A stretch of DNA of 64,000 nucleotides from Hirundichthys speculiger (taxonomy: Eukaryota; Chordata; Actinopteri; Beloniformes; Exocoetidae). The translations under genes and the position numbers were made by a program. The DNA is taken from positions 1 to 64,000 of the forward strand of contig JAGFBZ010000564.1 of assembly GCA_018398805.1 (NCBI GenBank), given 5' to 3'. This document shows positions 1-12,560 of this stretch, one piece after another. The notes under the pieces are model-generated. The model was not told the origin of the DNA. It saw nothing but the letters and a program-made list of their open reading frames with translations, and made no database searches. How positions within the stretch are numbered: the stretch's first letter is position 1; each line of letters opens with the position of its first letter.

Positions 1-59
1 GTAGATAAGGTTTTAGTCACATTTGAGGAATATAATCTTTTTCTGTAAATTTCAGAGGA

Positions 60-165
60 TCTTTTGAAAAAATATATATTTCATTATCATGGACCCCTTG
101 CAATTACACCACGGACCACTAGGGGTCCATGGACCCCCGGTTGAGAGTCACTGCTGTGGGTGACC
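60..165. repeat. Interspersed repeat fragment, probable hAT terminal region
   Basis: This GC-richer block repeats 'ggtcc/ggacc' words and ends in 'gagagtcactg', which resembles the terminal sequence of hAT-type elements (compare the ends at 32452 and 56655). Only one end is visible, so the family assignment is tentative. The rest of 1-830 shows no gene; it is AT-rich single-copy-looking sequence. Confidence 0.3.
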
Positions 166-839
166 TGCTGGGAGCTTCTTTTGTTCAACTGCAGAGAGAT
201 CCAAGTCTTTGTAGCTGATGGGAAGTCCACTTTGCTTAACATTTCACGTAAGAAAAAATGTAACAAAAAGACAGTTATGAATGTATTAAAAACAATTGTA
301 GAACCCTGAAGATTATTTAACTGTTCTTTCACATAACAGGAGTCAGTTTGTATTTATCCACTGTGTTATGGCAAAATTAGGAAATCAATGAGACTGGCTC
401 CAGTCAAATATAAGAATCTTTATTGCAAGGAGAACAGTCCAAATATATGCATGTACATCTTCTGAAATAAATAACAAAGTATACATTAGACCATAACCAG
501 AGACCATTTACAACATCTTAACTTCCTTTATGGACTTTTATTATTTTGGACCTGGTCTATGACTTGTGAACTGTGCATGACCTGTTTATTGACTGGACTC
601 TAAACCCAGACCACTGACCCCCATGAGTCAGCATTTTCTTCAAGAAGACACACAAACTCATAAACATGCTAAGAATACTACCCAAGTAGCTTTGTTTATC
701 CCTGTTTTAATATCTAAGAGAACAAGGCAGGTAAATCTTCAGAGACGCAGAGAGCTGCATTCTCAAGAATTTTAACTAATGTAAACTTACAGCCAGGCCC
801 CATGAATGAGAGGAATAATGATACTTTTAAAACTCTCAA

Positions 840-1977
840 GTCAGCCTCATTAAATGTTTGATCTTTAGCAGGGAAAACATTTTTAATCAATGATCTTATC
901 ACTGAAAACAGCCATGATTTTATGTTTTTAACTGAGACTTGGTTGGATGAAAGCAGTAATGCTGTTGTTTTAGAAGCGGCCCCTCCGAACTTCAGTTTTA
1001 TCAGCGAGGCTAGACTCAACAGGAGGGGAGTGGGGGGGCTGTTTTACATACACATGATTTGTTTCAATGCAAACAGTTATCTCTTGAAAACTTTCTCCTC
1101 ATTTGAATATGTGGCTCTACAGCTGATGGCCGCCATGTTTCTAAATATTTACTGGCCGCCCAAATACTGTGCAGACTTTAATAATGATTTTAGTCAACTG
1201 CTGTCTATGATCTGTGTTGAGTTTGACCGTATTAATATTGTTGGTGATTTTTACATCCATGTTGACAACCATCAGGACAACGGGACTAAAGACCTGAGCA
1301 ACATGCTGGGCAATTTTGAGCTGACACGGCACGTAAAAGAGTCCACACACCAAAGAGGACATGCCTTAGATCTATTGATCTCAAAGGGTCTGGACATTCG
1401 AAGGTTACGGTGTGCGATTGCTGTGTCTTTTTTGAGAGTAATGTTTCAGTGCACATAAATGTTTCAACAGAAGTGATAGCAAAGCGGTGTATAACTGAAA
1501 ACACCAGTGAGTTGTTTAACCAGGTCTTCTCTCTAACACCTGCCCTGTCAGGGGCTTCAGTCAGTGAGCTGGTCACTAGCTTTAATGACAACATGTTGAA
1601 TGTTATGGATTCCATTGCTCCCACTAAAGTGAAGGTTATCTCTGGAAGGAAAAAGTCTCCATGGAGAAATTCCACATTGGTGAAAAATGAAAAGAGGGAG
1701 TGTTGGAAAGCTGAGCGCAGATGGAGAAAAACAAAACTACAGGTTTATAATGACATCTATAAAGAGAAACTTCACTTTTATAATTCACAGCTGAAGAATG
1801 TGAGACATTGATATTTTTCTGACATCATCACTAAAAACAGTCACAGCTCGCGGGCCTTATTTGCTACAGTCAACAGCTTAACGAACCCTCCTACGTCAGT
1901 AGCTCCTGAACTTTATTCTACCAAGCCCTGCAATGTTTTGTACATGTAATGTGCTATACAAATAAACTTGCCTTGCC
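840..1977 (+). mobile_element. L2/CR1-like LINE fragment, endonuclease part plus 3' tail
   Basis: The translation carries AP-endonuclease motifs of non-LTR retrotransposons: TETWLDESS near 925, GDFYIHVD near 1245 (normally GDFN) and RGHALDLLIS near 1352. A second frame from about 1440 to 1860 matches the linker between endonuclease and reverse transcriptase (KKSPWRN). The reverse transcriptase is absent, and the copy jumps to a typical LINE 3' end (tgctatacaaataaa followed by a ttgcc repeat) at 1950-1977. Frameshifts and stops make it inactive. The L2/CR1 label rests on the tail and endonuclease style. Confidence 0.7.
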
Positions 1978-2759
1978 TTACCTGAGGATCCTCTGAAATA
2001 CTGGAAGACTGTCAAATAAGGTTAAATTAACTCTTGGGAAAGGGAAAGGAAGGAATATCTACGAAGAATAACTTCACTGGTGTCTATGGGACACTTTGGT
2101 CCTTGTTACCTGGTCCCCAGTTAAAGGAAAGTATAAAAAACAGTCTTTTAAATTGAAATGTAAAAGTTTAAAGGGAATTACACCAAACCCATGGAAATAT
2201 TCAATTAAAAAAAATAAAGACTTTGGCATGCTTCAGGTTCTTTGTTTGTGTCTCTTTGTCTTAAGTGTATTTATGGGTTTTATATTATTAATGATATAAC
2301 TGAAGGGGTCACTCCAAGACTGAGCAAGATCTAGCAAATATAGTTACGCAACAATTAATGAAAAAATCTGCAGATAAAATACCAGTCAAAATATGTAGGA
2401 GTAGCAGCTGCAATTAAATTTATGTTCATTTTTTTACAGCACAGATCTGAATGCTTTGGACCTGCTTACTTGAAACCCTTTAACTTACATTTCTGCAACA
2501 TAGTGCAACTCTTTGGCTACCTGATAGATACATTATATGTGTATGAAGAAACAGAAAATTTGCAGTTAAAAAATGTTAGAGCTGTTTTATTTTAGTCTTT
2601 TTGCTTAAATTCCTAAATATTCTTAATAATTCTAAATATCTTTGGTAATTTATTATTTACGTTTACAAGCGAAGTAAGTAAGTAGTAGCCAATCAGAAGC
2701 CGCCGCTCTTTTGCAGTGACGCATGAACTGGTTGCTATGGAGACTCAATGTATTTCCGA

Positions 2760-2888
2760 AGTCGTCCGAATCTCCCTTCGTTTTCCGATTGTAGCAGATC
2801 TGCATTGCTTGCTCTTTCAGAAAGCACCGAGACGATTTCCAGAGAAAAAACAACTTCATTTCATTTGCACGATATCATCACGGCCAAC
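2760..2888 (+). promoter_or_regulatory. Candidate promoter and non-coding first exon of the gene at 3432
   Basis: A GC-richer stretch with several CpGs precedes a consensus donor, GGCCAAC|GTAAGA, after 2888. It sits 540 bp upstream of an acceptor that abuts an ATG at 3432, which fits a 5' UTR exon. The transcription start cannot be fixed from sequence alone. Confidence 0.4.
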
Positions 2889-3431
2889 GTAAGAATAATA
2901 GCAGCCAAACGTTGTTTAAAATGACCTGTCTTTATTTTTGTAATCCTGCTTATCTGGTGGCTAGCTAACAGCTAACAAGCTAGCCGAAAATAGCTTGTGA
3001 GCTAGCTACTCGTCGATGCTAAGCTAGCAATTAAAAACAGAATATTTGCACAAAATATAAAATTGACTAAAAATGAAGCTTTCAGTCAACTCTTGAATAT
3101 CGTGTCTTTATGGGTATATAAATATATCATAGATTAATTGGTCAATGGTTTTGGTATATATTTGGATAGTGACTTTAGCGAGGTTCTGCATATTTTTTGA
3201 CTGTTACATTTCACTATTTTGTACAGTCGTAAACATCAGAGGCTGCTGTCAGTAAAAGCTTTATAACTGTTTAGCCAAATGTGACTGAAGAACATTAACT
3301 CTAATGGAGTTGGATGAAGGGATTACCATTTTTATCAAATATTGATCGAAATTAAGTTGTCTCATTGTGTATGTTTTCTCACAATTTCCCCTTGGACATT
3401 AATAAAGTAATATTGCCTCTGATCATTACAG

Positions 3432-5823
3432 ATGTGTGACGTCCCAGTTCATCTCCAGGATCACATCTACTGGAGGAAAGAGTCCAGGAGGAGCCAGAGA
3501 AAGGTAAGACATCTGATTATTGGTGGTGTAGACAGTTAAAGTGTGTATCCTGTTTGAGCTGTTATAATGTTAATATTGAATATTGTTTTTTATTACTATG
3601 TTATTATGTCTTGTTATTCTGAAGCATTTTATAAGAAAATTATGTTAAAATATATTAGTTTACAGTTTATATAATGTCTATTTGAAAGAAAAATTTACTC
3701 ATTTACCTGGAACAGAACTGTCATATTTGTGATTTACTACATATTGACAGGATAAGAATTATAATGACTAAATCAGTTGTGATTTCAAATATGCTGCTGG
3801 CAAAATGCCTCAAACTCTAAAATGAAACAATGATTAGCTTATAAATGACCATGAGATACTTGCACTAAATACTCCTATGTTTCAGACTGTTTGCTGCTGT
3901 CCAGATAGTTGTATGTATTTTTGCTCCATTGGGATCTGCTCAGATGTGATTTTTGCCTGTAAATCCTCATGTTTCCATCTGGGGAGCAACAGTTGCAACA
4001 GTGAACCAGTAACTGTTTGTTCCCCTGCAGGTCTTCAAGTGCGGCCGAAGTGACGATGTATTTTTCTGATCCCGCTTCGGTCCGTGCTTTAATCCCACCG
4101 ATCAGTAAGTTTGACGTGTTGTTTGTCAAGAACTGGTGGGAGTGGTCATGTGATGGACATGGTGGATTGGAGAGTGGAAGTGTAAAGAGTGAAGTGGAAG
4201 AGTGTCCTGGAGTCTGATGTTGTTTGATTGTTGTGAGCGTTAACTTTGTGGAGTAGCAGGTCAAACGCTTCCACTGTGATCCAGACACATCTCATCTTTT
4301 GATCCTGTTTTACGTCTGGAACATATGCTGCGTATAAAACATCTCTGATTCATGTCTGATCCCATGAAAGCATTATAAAATTTTATTTTTTTAAAATTTA
4401 CTTAGAACACCGTGCTTCAAATAAAATCACCCAATTGTTAAATTTGCCATTATTATGGCAAATGATAATTATCATTTGATCAAATGTCCACCAGGTGGCA
4501 CTAATGCCTTATTTAGGTTATTGTATATAAAGTTCTTATCAGACTCTCCTTTAATCAGATTTCCATATTCAGTTCAGACAGGTTGTGTTAGTCTGAAAAC
4601 ATGACTCTGTGTTCATTTACATCAAGCAAGACAGCCAGAAGAAACAATATTTTTTACTTTATTTGTTTCTTCCTTTTTAATATATGATGAGGACAGAAGA
4701 GTGTTGTGGTGTCAACACTTGTCTCACACCTGAAACATTCTCTGGCCTTTCTTTGTGGAGACTGCATGTTCTCCCGTTGTTTCTGTCCACAGTTCAGAAA
4801 CATGCATGCTGGTTGATTGGAGATTTTAGATTGTTTGTAGGAGTGAGTGTGAACATGCCTGGTTGTTTGTATTGTTTGTTGTTGCGAGTCACTGTGTGGC
4901 TCTTTTATGGATGGAGTGGCCACCAGTTCACTTGGCCAATGATGTCTGGAATATTCTTCCCAGAAATCCTGAGTAAAATATATCAAAAACAGATGGATGA
5001 ATAATAATGGACATTTACATTTAATCTGGATTTAAACAAATCAACCAGAGGTGTTTCAGCATAAGTCAAGAGTCAAATGAGTTCATTTTTCCACATAAAA
5101 CATTCAGTTAGCTCTCTCTACTTGTACAGGTTATCTAGTTGTAGTAAAAACAGTGTAACACCTGCACAGTGAGCACTTAGTCACCGTAGTGATCAGCGTT
5201 CACCTGTTCCTGGTACGATTTCAGTCAAAGGAAGATCCTTGTAGTGTGCATGTCAGCACAGAAGCTGTTGGATGAGAAGAAAAGATAAACTGAGTTAAAG
5301 AAGAAGCCCAGAGCGCAAAAAAAGTCTGAAAGGACTCTACGTGAAGCAGCTGAAGCAGATCTACTGACTTTGTTTCTTTATTGTCATGTTATAGAGACGC
5401 AGGGAGCAGGAGAGCAGCTCCAGAGCCTCAGAGGAGCCTCCAGAGAGAAGACTCCGTCAGAGTGCTGCTGACCCCCAGCCCTCCACCTCTGCCTCACAGA
5501 CCAGACCAGTGGAGGTAAGAGCTCCAGCTGTGTGTCCAGATGTTGGTTTTCATCTGCTTCACACTCTTCTGTTGAAGAGAAACATTGAATTGAGTCCACA
5601 CATGTGTATCCCACCAGACTGTATCAGTCTAAAGGGTGTAGCTGAAACTGTTCTGGATCTTCTGTCTTCTCTCCAGGTTCCATCTAGAACCCCCCCAGAG
5701 CCTGTCGAGGACACGCAGCCCCTCTGGATCGGCCCCCCTGGTCTGCCACCGTCAGTTTATAACGAGGTGGTGGAGATGACGATGGCCTGGCTGACGGACT
5801 CTCCGTTCAACCGAGAGATGTGA
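3432..5823 (+). CDS. Unrecognised small three-coding-exon gene (112 aa)
   Basis: Three exons join in phase 0 with consensus sites: 3432-3503 (starts ATG directly after the acceptor tacag), 5395-5514 and 5677-5823 (TGA stop). The protein begins MCDVPVHLQDHIYWRKES. At the first junction it has a strongly basic run (SQRK|RRREQE, a plausible nuclear localisation signal). A Ser/Pro/Glu-rich disordered middle follows, and a more ordered C-terminus contains PLWIGPPGLPPSVYNEVVE and ends SPFNREM. There is no signal peptide or membrane segment. I do not recognise the family. The exon codon usage is GC-rich against an AT-rich background and splice phases agree, so I think the gene is real. A third exon-like block at 4031-4106 breaks the frame and was left out. 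Confidence 0.55.
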
Positions 5824-5844
5824 TCTCCACATGTGGTCCAACTA

Positions 5845-5899
5845 CACGCACGCACGCACGCACGCACACACGCACGCACGCACACACACACACACAGAA
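5845..5899. repeat. CA/CG microsatellite
   Basis: Alternating 'cacg' and 'ca' units just after the stop codon of the upstream gene. Confidence 0.9.
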
Positions 5900-7021
5900 C
5901 ATGAACTCTGTCTTTGTGACGTCCTTCTTTTCCAGCTTTATTCTTTCCTCTTTTCACAAAAAGAAAAAAAAAAAAAAAAAAAATCTTTTCGTATCTCACA
6001 CCTTTTTAAGTTTCAAATCTTTTGAACTTTATAGATAAGTTTTAACACTTTTGTGTTCTTCATTTTCTTATAAGCATTTAGTTTTTCACTCTTTACGTTG
6101 ATATCTTCTTAGATATTTGTTCAGTTTGTCACTTTTCTTTTTCAGACAGGTTTTAGTCTTTTATAACTGTATAGATTGATGTTAAGATTAAGGTCTTTCT
6201 TTACTTTTATGCTTTTATCATCTTTTCTTTTTCTTCTCCCAAAAAAACAAAACAACAAAAAAAAATCTTTTAGTAACTCTTATGTGGTATATAGTTCTTT
6301 TTAAGTTTCAGATTTTTCAGACTTCCTTTCATCTTTATAAATAAGTTTTTAGAATTTTGTTTTCTCATTTTCTGGATAGACATTTAGTTTTTTTCACTCT
6401 TTAGGTTGATATTTTGTTAGATGTTAAATATGTCACTCTTCTTTTTAAGATCAGTTTTAGTCTTTTATAACGGTTTAGATTGTTGATAAGATTGATGTTG
6501 TACTTCTCCGCTTTTATTCTTTCAATCTCATAATTTTCTTCTTACAAGAAAAAACAAAAAACAAAAAAAATCTGTCTTTATTCTTTAATTTTCTTTCCCC
6601 TTTCTTCTTAAAAAAAAGAAAAAAAAAAAAAAAAAAAAAACATTCTTTAGTGTATCATATTTTATAATCTTTTGTAAGTTTCCAATCTTCATCTTCCTCT
6701 TCTGTTTACAGTCACATTTTTACATTTTTGTGTTCCTCATTTCATTTTTCACTCCTTAGTTTGTAGATGACTTAAATAAATTTTAATATATGAATTTATT
6801 ATAATATATTTTCTATAAATTTGTGTTAAGTTGGTCACTCTAATGAGTCTCAAACTGACACTTAGAGCTGTTATTATTAATATTTATTTTTTTCTAACAG
6901 GTGCTTTTATTTCTTTAATATATGTATGTATTATATATATTATAATATATCTTAATATATTTATTAATTTACTTATATATTAGTTTTTATTAAATGTATT
7001 TATTGTTTATATATATATATA
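5900..7021. other. AT-rich gene-free stretch, probably 3' UTR and flank
   Basis: T-rich sequence with several poly-A runs (near 5964, 6241, 6615) and AATAAA-like words (near 6774). Two imperfect copies of a roughly 300-bp T-rich segment follow each other (about 5980-6280 and 6290-6600, sharing 'tcactctttacgttgatat'-like text), so it may be a decayed tandem duplication. No gene seen. Confidence 0.4.
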
Positions 7022-7022
7022 T

Positions 7023-7067
<45 letters not shown>
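7022..7067. repeat. GATA microsatellite
   Basis: About ten uninterrupted 'gata' units next to a short 'ta' run. Confidence 0.95.
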
Positions 7068-8223
7068 ATGAATGACATGCATTAACCTCATGTTTGCAGT
7101 AGGTTTTATATATTGCAGGTGTCTGGTTTTGATTTGGAGGAGCTGGTAACTGACCAGGACAACTGGTTCAAAGGTTGAACCAACCACAAAGGTGACAGCT
7201 CAGGTAACTGACAGGTGTGCACTGTTATTATTGAAACATTTCATTTTTGATCTGTTTTAATGTATACAGACCCTTAACACATAACCCTAACCCTAACCCT
7301 GCTACTCTGTGTCCTCCAGGTCTGGGGGGTGGGTGTGGGGGGTGGGCAGCACCCTTTCCCCATCCTTGTGCCGTACCCCTGGTGCTACTGGTGTGCTCTG
7401 GTTGCTCTGACTGGTGTCCTCCCTGGATTCTGGACTGGTCCACTTTCTGTCGGCTCTGAAGTGTGGTGAGCTCGTGGCCTTACCAGGTCCTGCAGCCGGT
7501 GGGGGGGCTAGCCAGGCTGGACGGTTCCTGTTGGGTCTGGGGGGGGGGGGGGGAATCCAATGCGCTGGAGGAGGTCTGCTGCCTGACACTGGCCCAACAC
7601 ACCAGCACCAACTGTGATCCAGTCCTGCAGCAGTGGTTGTGATCACTGGTTGATGCTGAGCTTCATGTCTGGCTGCTGGGCAGCTTAGGCTGCAACATCA
7701 AATTGCATGTATATAAAGTGAAGATGGTTCTGCCGATCTGTGGCACTAACCATTAATTATACATGCAGACAGTTGTTAAAAAAATGAATGTATACAGATG
7801 ATTTTCCAAAACTGTATGTTTGTCACAGAAGTTTTTAAGCTCCATGAATCTGAGCATGTGGTGATTCCACAGCAGGTCTCTGTTCAACAGGTAAGTCTGG
7901 AGCATTGATCTGAAACTGAGGCACCATGAAGCACTGGCCAGATACTACAAGTTTGTAAGCATGGCCTCACATATCCTATTTATTATGCAGTCATAAACAA
8001 GCACCACAAATATTGTCAAACGTATACTTGCATGTATTTTTGCATATATATGCACAACATTTTGGATGTACTTTCTTTTATTCAAAGATGAAAAGCAAAC
8101 CAGGTTCAGAAGACTGCAGGATGTCTTGTATAACTATGACTGAGGTGGACCTTCTCTCTGTCACGGAGCTGTTTTTGGGTGTTTTTTTAATTCTTTTCCC
8201 CCCACTTTCTGTTTTCTGTGCAG
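7068..8223. other. No gene seen; GC-rich patch with G runs
   Basis: At 7270-7620 the sequence is GC-rich, with a poly-G tract near 7540 and a short 'ccctaaccctaaccct' telomere-like word near 7284. Open frames here are low-complexity and lack splice context. The remainder is ordinary AT-rich sequence. Confidence 0.4.
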
Positions 8224-10352
8224 GCAGCAGGTGTGCAGCAGAGGGCGGGGCTAGCTTTAGCAGCTCAGCAATGACAAAACCAGAGGAGATCCAGGAGCAA
8301 GAGGAAACAATGTAGGTATATACAGAAACACTGCATCTCTGTACGCCTGTCAGCTCTGTCTGTAGAGGAGGATCATTTAATCAGTAACTGATACATGTTT
8401 TTCTCCTTTTTCAAAAGGAATGAATGAAACAATCAGTCAACTTCACGGCTGAGGACGTCCACCTTTAAACTGCAGTGCCACAGTTTCCAGTTTATGGATT
8501 CTTAACCTCCATCTTTTCTGCCCCAGTTTGAGAAGTCTCTAATGTTGCCTTTGCTGATCTCTTTTTCTTCTATTTGCAGAATGTGCTGCACTGGTTGTCC
8601 AGAAACCTGAAAAGACTTCAGACCTGCTATACAAAGGCCTTCAGTCCCCTTGTGAGATAAAATGCTCCATTCACTCATTTTCTCACTCAGCAATCTTTCT
8701 GAGGTTTGACTACATTCCTTGCTGGAATATCTTTGTTAGAAGCCTCCAATAAATGCTGCAAACATGACAGTTCCCACATGGGTGTATATCTGGATCAGAT
8801 GAGTTTCTGGTGATTTGATGAATGTTCAGAGGTGGTGTAAGGATCCACCAGTAAGGAGGGATCCATGCTTCTTTCAACTTGTGTCTAGTATAATAGTTGT
8901 CCACAGAAACACAAATGTTTGCTGACTTGTCACCCAGTCCAGGGAGGAGTTTTATCTCATCAGCTCCTGCCTAAACACTTCAGATTATGTTGTAGTGACA
9001 CTGAGATGTTGTTTCTTGTTTTTCTGCCTAAACTCCAGTCAAATGTGTCATCAACCAGATGATTGTTTGCAGGGGTTGAAGGGATCTCGGGGACCCACAG
9101 GGAAGCTGGCAGAACCTGGATCAGCAGGACTACCTGCTCTGACCGGACAGCCTGGACCACCTGGACCAGGTTTGTGACAGCAGAACATTTTTACTGACTG
9201 CAGTTAAAGCAGGAGGGGACTGAGTTTAACAAATGCCTCATTGTTCTGCTTGTTCTTTGGAAGTTCACAATGACCGTGTTTGAAACTTTTCTATAATGCT
9301 TTTGTCTCAAGAGATATTGAGCTAAATGTTTCAAAAATATATATAATTAGCCCACTAACATAAAAAACACTTTTGGATCAGTACATAACAAAATAATAAA
9401 TCTGGACAGAGAAAAGTAGAGGCAGCTAAGGGGGAGCGTTAAATTTCACCTGAAGATTTTATTTTGTTCTCCTTCTAAGCCATTCTTATGATTTGTCCCT
9501 CTAGTTTTGTTCCAGAGTAAAACAGACCAGTTTCCTGTTAAATATCTGCTTCCGTTAATCAGCATAGTCCTGTAACATCTTTAAAGATTTGTTTCAGGCC
9601 TGTTGTGTTGTTGTTGCTGTTGTTTCTGCAGCATTCAACAAACCCCCCCATTTAACAACTCATTTAAAAAATTCTTTAGTTCAAAGGTCAACAGAAGGTT
9701 AGTCAACTTGGTGCTACCACGCTACGAGACTGTCCTGTTTTAAAAGGTGGAGAGTGGAAGGATCGTCTGAACTCCAGAACAACAGTGACACTTTGAGGGG
9801 AAATACAACTGGCTGAAATGAAGCAGAATGATCCGGAAACATTAGAAACTGTCTGACAGATGGAGACATCATGATCAAGTATTGATTGGTCATGAATAGA
9901 AAAAAAACATGACATCTGTCTAAATTAAATCCCAGACTTGATTGATTTATTCAAAAGGTTTTGTACATGCAGCTGAAAGTGTTTGTCCTCCCAGATCTGC
10001 AGGGAGACTTAGGAAGCAGAAGACCAGCTGCCGCCTGCAGCTGCCCTGATGTTAAACCTCACAGAGACCACTGGAGAAAATCCAAGCGGTCAGTTCACGC
10101 ACGCTGAACCAAAGAGAAACTATGTTTTACTGATCACTGTTGTCTTGAAGAGCTCCATAAGCTGTTTCGTATCTCAGAACCAACTGTTCCTCGTTGCTTT
10201 GCAGGCTACACAGAGAAAGAGATGAGACGTCTGTGGACGGAGAATGTGATGCTGATGATGCTGTCAGGGTCTGTCTCAGTGAGACTCCAGGATCCAGCAG
10301 CCAACAGCAGCAGCAGCAGAGCTACAGAGAACAGGTTGCTTCTGTAGCTTAG
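8224..10352 (+). CDS. Candidate exons of a collagen-like gene (3' end)
   Basis: The exon at 9073-9169 reads as a Gly-X-Y repeat (GLKGSRGPTGK, then GQPGPPGP). It has a tttgcag acceptor and ends in phase 1. The next exon (9995-10088, acceptor cctcccag) continues DLQGDLGSRRP and then ACSCPD. The last (10205-10352) continues in frame to a TAG, ending in a Gln-rich tail. An upstream exon at 8224-8311 (TKPEEIQEQEE) is weaker. Phases join for 9073, 9995 and 10205. The collagen motif is clear, but the parent gene (membrane collagen, emilin-like or other) is not recognised and upstream exons are missing, so this could also be a gene remnant. Confidence 0.4.
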
Positions 10353-11198
10353 TGCTCCTCAACCTTTCTGGGGTCCTGGACCCCCTGCATATTTATGATC
10401 AACACTTATTTTTGTAGTGCAAATTTACAACACTTTATGTCAAGGCACTTTGAAGAAAAAAAAAGTTGAAATAAACCTAATAATACATACATTTCAATTG
10501 ATAGCGGTAATCAATCAAGCCAGTGAAGTTCAAATTATTATTTTACACTCGTTCCAAACAGTTTCTTTATCTGACGAAAGCCAGGAGATAGCATTCAGTC
10601 ATGAACGTGCGCCATTCACTCTTTGTTCAGCATGGAGCCAAAGTGGACAGTCATTTGCATTTGCCTTTAACTTGTGTCACACCCTGATAGCAAGCAAGCA
10701 TGTTGTGACAAAGGAGAGCAAACACTTCTTTCAGTTTGGAAGAAAATTCCCATCATCAGTGTGAACAGTTATGTGGAGAAATCTGGGCCGGATGATGGTC
10801 TGGCCTGGGCCAGTTGATGGTGGGTGCCTTGCCTCCAGTCCTGACCTCCCCGTCACTTGGTTGCTGTCACTGGATCTGCTCGCCTGGTGCTCTACGTTTT
10901 TAGTCTGGTTCAAAAATCAGCTTCAACAAAGGTAAAAAATATTCAGGGGATGACTTGAGCGATAATTCTGGTAAACGCCCTTTATTTACAGCATAAAGGA
11001 CATGAGACTTGTCTTTGCAAAGAGAAGTCTGATACAATGTAGAAATCACCTTCACTTATACTTCAAACAGACTGGTTTGCTTATCTCTATGGGGCTGGTG
11101 CTTTCTAGCCCCCAGATTTTTCTCAATTACCTTGGATCAGCTCAGTTATAATGGTGTCTATTGCATTTACCTTTTTTTGCTGACTAAGCTATAATGGT
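10353..11198. other. No gene; repeat-like start then unique AT-rich DNA
   Basis: Position 10360 begins with 'ctcctcaacctttctggggtcc', a phrase typical of the ends of dispersed DNA transposons. The open frame at 10417-10764 lacks any domain. No splice-supported gene was found. Confidence 0.35.
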
Positions 11199-11853
11199 GT
11201 GCTGAAATGGCCCTTTATTGAAGTTTCACAAATCAGAGAAAGGTTTCACAAATCACAGACATGGTTTGAAATATTCTGCTATTAGAGCAGAATAATCTAA
11301 TGGAGGTTTCAAGTGTCTAGGTGTTGTAGTTTTGGAGCTGCACCAGTTCTAGTGTGATCCAGATGCCCAAAAAGTGCTGAAATGCCACTTTATTGAAGTT
11401 TCACAAATCAGAGAAAGGTTTCACAAATCACAGACATGGTTTAAAATATTCTGCTATTATAGCAGAATAATCTAATGGAGGTTTCAAGTGTCTAGCTGTT
11501 GTAGTTTTGGAGCTGCACCAGTTTAGTGTGATCCAGATGCCCAAAGTGCTGAAATGCCACTTATTGAAGTTTCACAAATAGAGAAAGGTTTCACAAATCA
11601 CAGACATGGTTTAAAATATTCTGCTATTAGAGCAGAATAATCTAGTCCAGGTTTGAACTGTCTGGGTGTTGTAGTTTTGGAGCTGCACCAGTTCTAGTGT
11701 GATCCAGGTGCCCAAAAAGTGCTGAAATGCCCCTTTATTGAAGGTTCACAAATCAGAGAAAGGTTTCACAAATTCCAAACATGGTTTTACATATTCTGCT
11801 ATTAGAGCAGAATAATCTAGTCCAGGTTTGAACTGTCTGGGTGTTGTAGTGTC
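11199..11853. repeat. Tandem repeat, about 174-bp unit, 3.8 copies
   Basis: Units begin with 'gtgctgaaatg' at 11199, 11374, 11546 and 11719, giving periods of 175, 172 and 173 bp. Each unit contains an internal double 'gtttcacaaatca', a short inverted word 'attctgctattagagcagaat', and 'gttgtagttttggagctgca'. Copies differ by substitutions and 1-3 base indels. It looks like a minisatellite or short satellite array. Confidence 0.95.
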
Positions 11854-12500
11854 TTAACCAGAGAAGATTAAAGTATCTGATTTTAGCGAAAGTTAAAGGT
11901 GGGGTGGGTGTTGTTTTTTTGCAACACTTTTTACAATTGCCTGAAAACCTTTTCAATTTCCATTGCCCCTGAAATAAAATGTTTGCAAAAAAACTAATTT
12001 GGTCCAGTCTAGAAGGTATAATCAGAGAAAAATCCCAATCAAAAAAGTTCATCACTATTTTGATTGGCTGCCTAATACGTCCATCAAATATCACCCCTCC
12101 TCCCCCTCCCTATGGTTCAATCGTGAATCATGTGAAGGCGTGGTTTCGAAGGGAAACCTCACTGAGTTGGATTGCTTCAAACAACACCTACTCCACCTTT
12201 AAGTGTAATAGCCCTTTAGCCATTTCCCGTGGAATCGGAAACCAACTTCAGCTTCGTCAGATGTACCGGGTACGGTGAGGTATTTTTTCGCTACCTGTGT
12301 GATGTACGGGTACCTCGCACTGCCTGTAGTTTTCCACCACAGGAGAGGGTCTGCGTCGGGAGGCAGCTGTGGCTCTCTTTCATAAAAGCTCCCCATGCAG
12401 ATCGTATTCAGCAGCTCTTGTCTGCTGCTGGTAGACTTGGGAAAATAGATCACCCATTGCAGAAAGACATGCATGTCAGGTTAACTGGTGGTTCTAAATT
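11854..12500. other. No gene recognised; probable transposon remnant
   Basis: The stretch 12200-12480 is GC-richer, with words such as 'gtaccgggtacgg' and 'gtacgggtacc'. I could not assign it to a family and saw no splice-supported coding region. Confidence 0.3.
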
Positions 12501-12560
12501 AGGGCTGGTAAATTAATATTCGAATTTCGGATATTCCTCGAATATTAATTTACCAGCCCT
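12501..12560. repeat. Perfect 23-bp-arm palindrome
   Basis: The left arm 12501-12523 (agggctggtaaattaatatt...) is the exact reverse complement of 12538-12560, around a 14-nt loop. The arm starts 'agggctgg', like a DNA-transposon terminal repeat, so this may be two terminal repeats joined after loss of the interior. Confidence 0.95.

Noticed and set aside
714..1019. Minus-strand 101-codon frame over the LINE
   Set aside because: Shadow of the endonuclease frame on the plus strand.
4031..4106. Possible extra exon (SSSAAEVTMYFSDPASVRALIPPI) between exons of the unknown gene
   Set aside because: It has plausible splice sites, but any joining with the neighbouring exons hits a stop; skipping it gives a clean frame. 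It might be an alternative exon.
7280..7300. Interstitial telomere repeat
   Set aside because: Only about three 'ccctaa' units; too short to mean anything.
8502..8904. Penelope-like element (PCGNCHVC motif on the minus strand)
   Set aside because: One cysteine motif and broken frames; no reverse transcriptase or convincing GIY-YIG sequence.
12199..12516. Long overlapping open frames on both strands
   Set aside because: No domain, splice sites or start context; looks like transposon-derived sequence open by chance.
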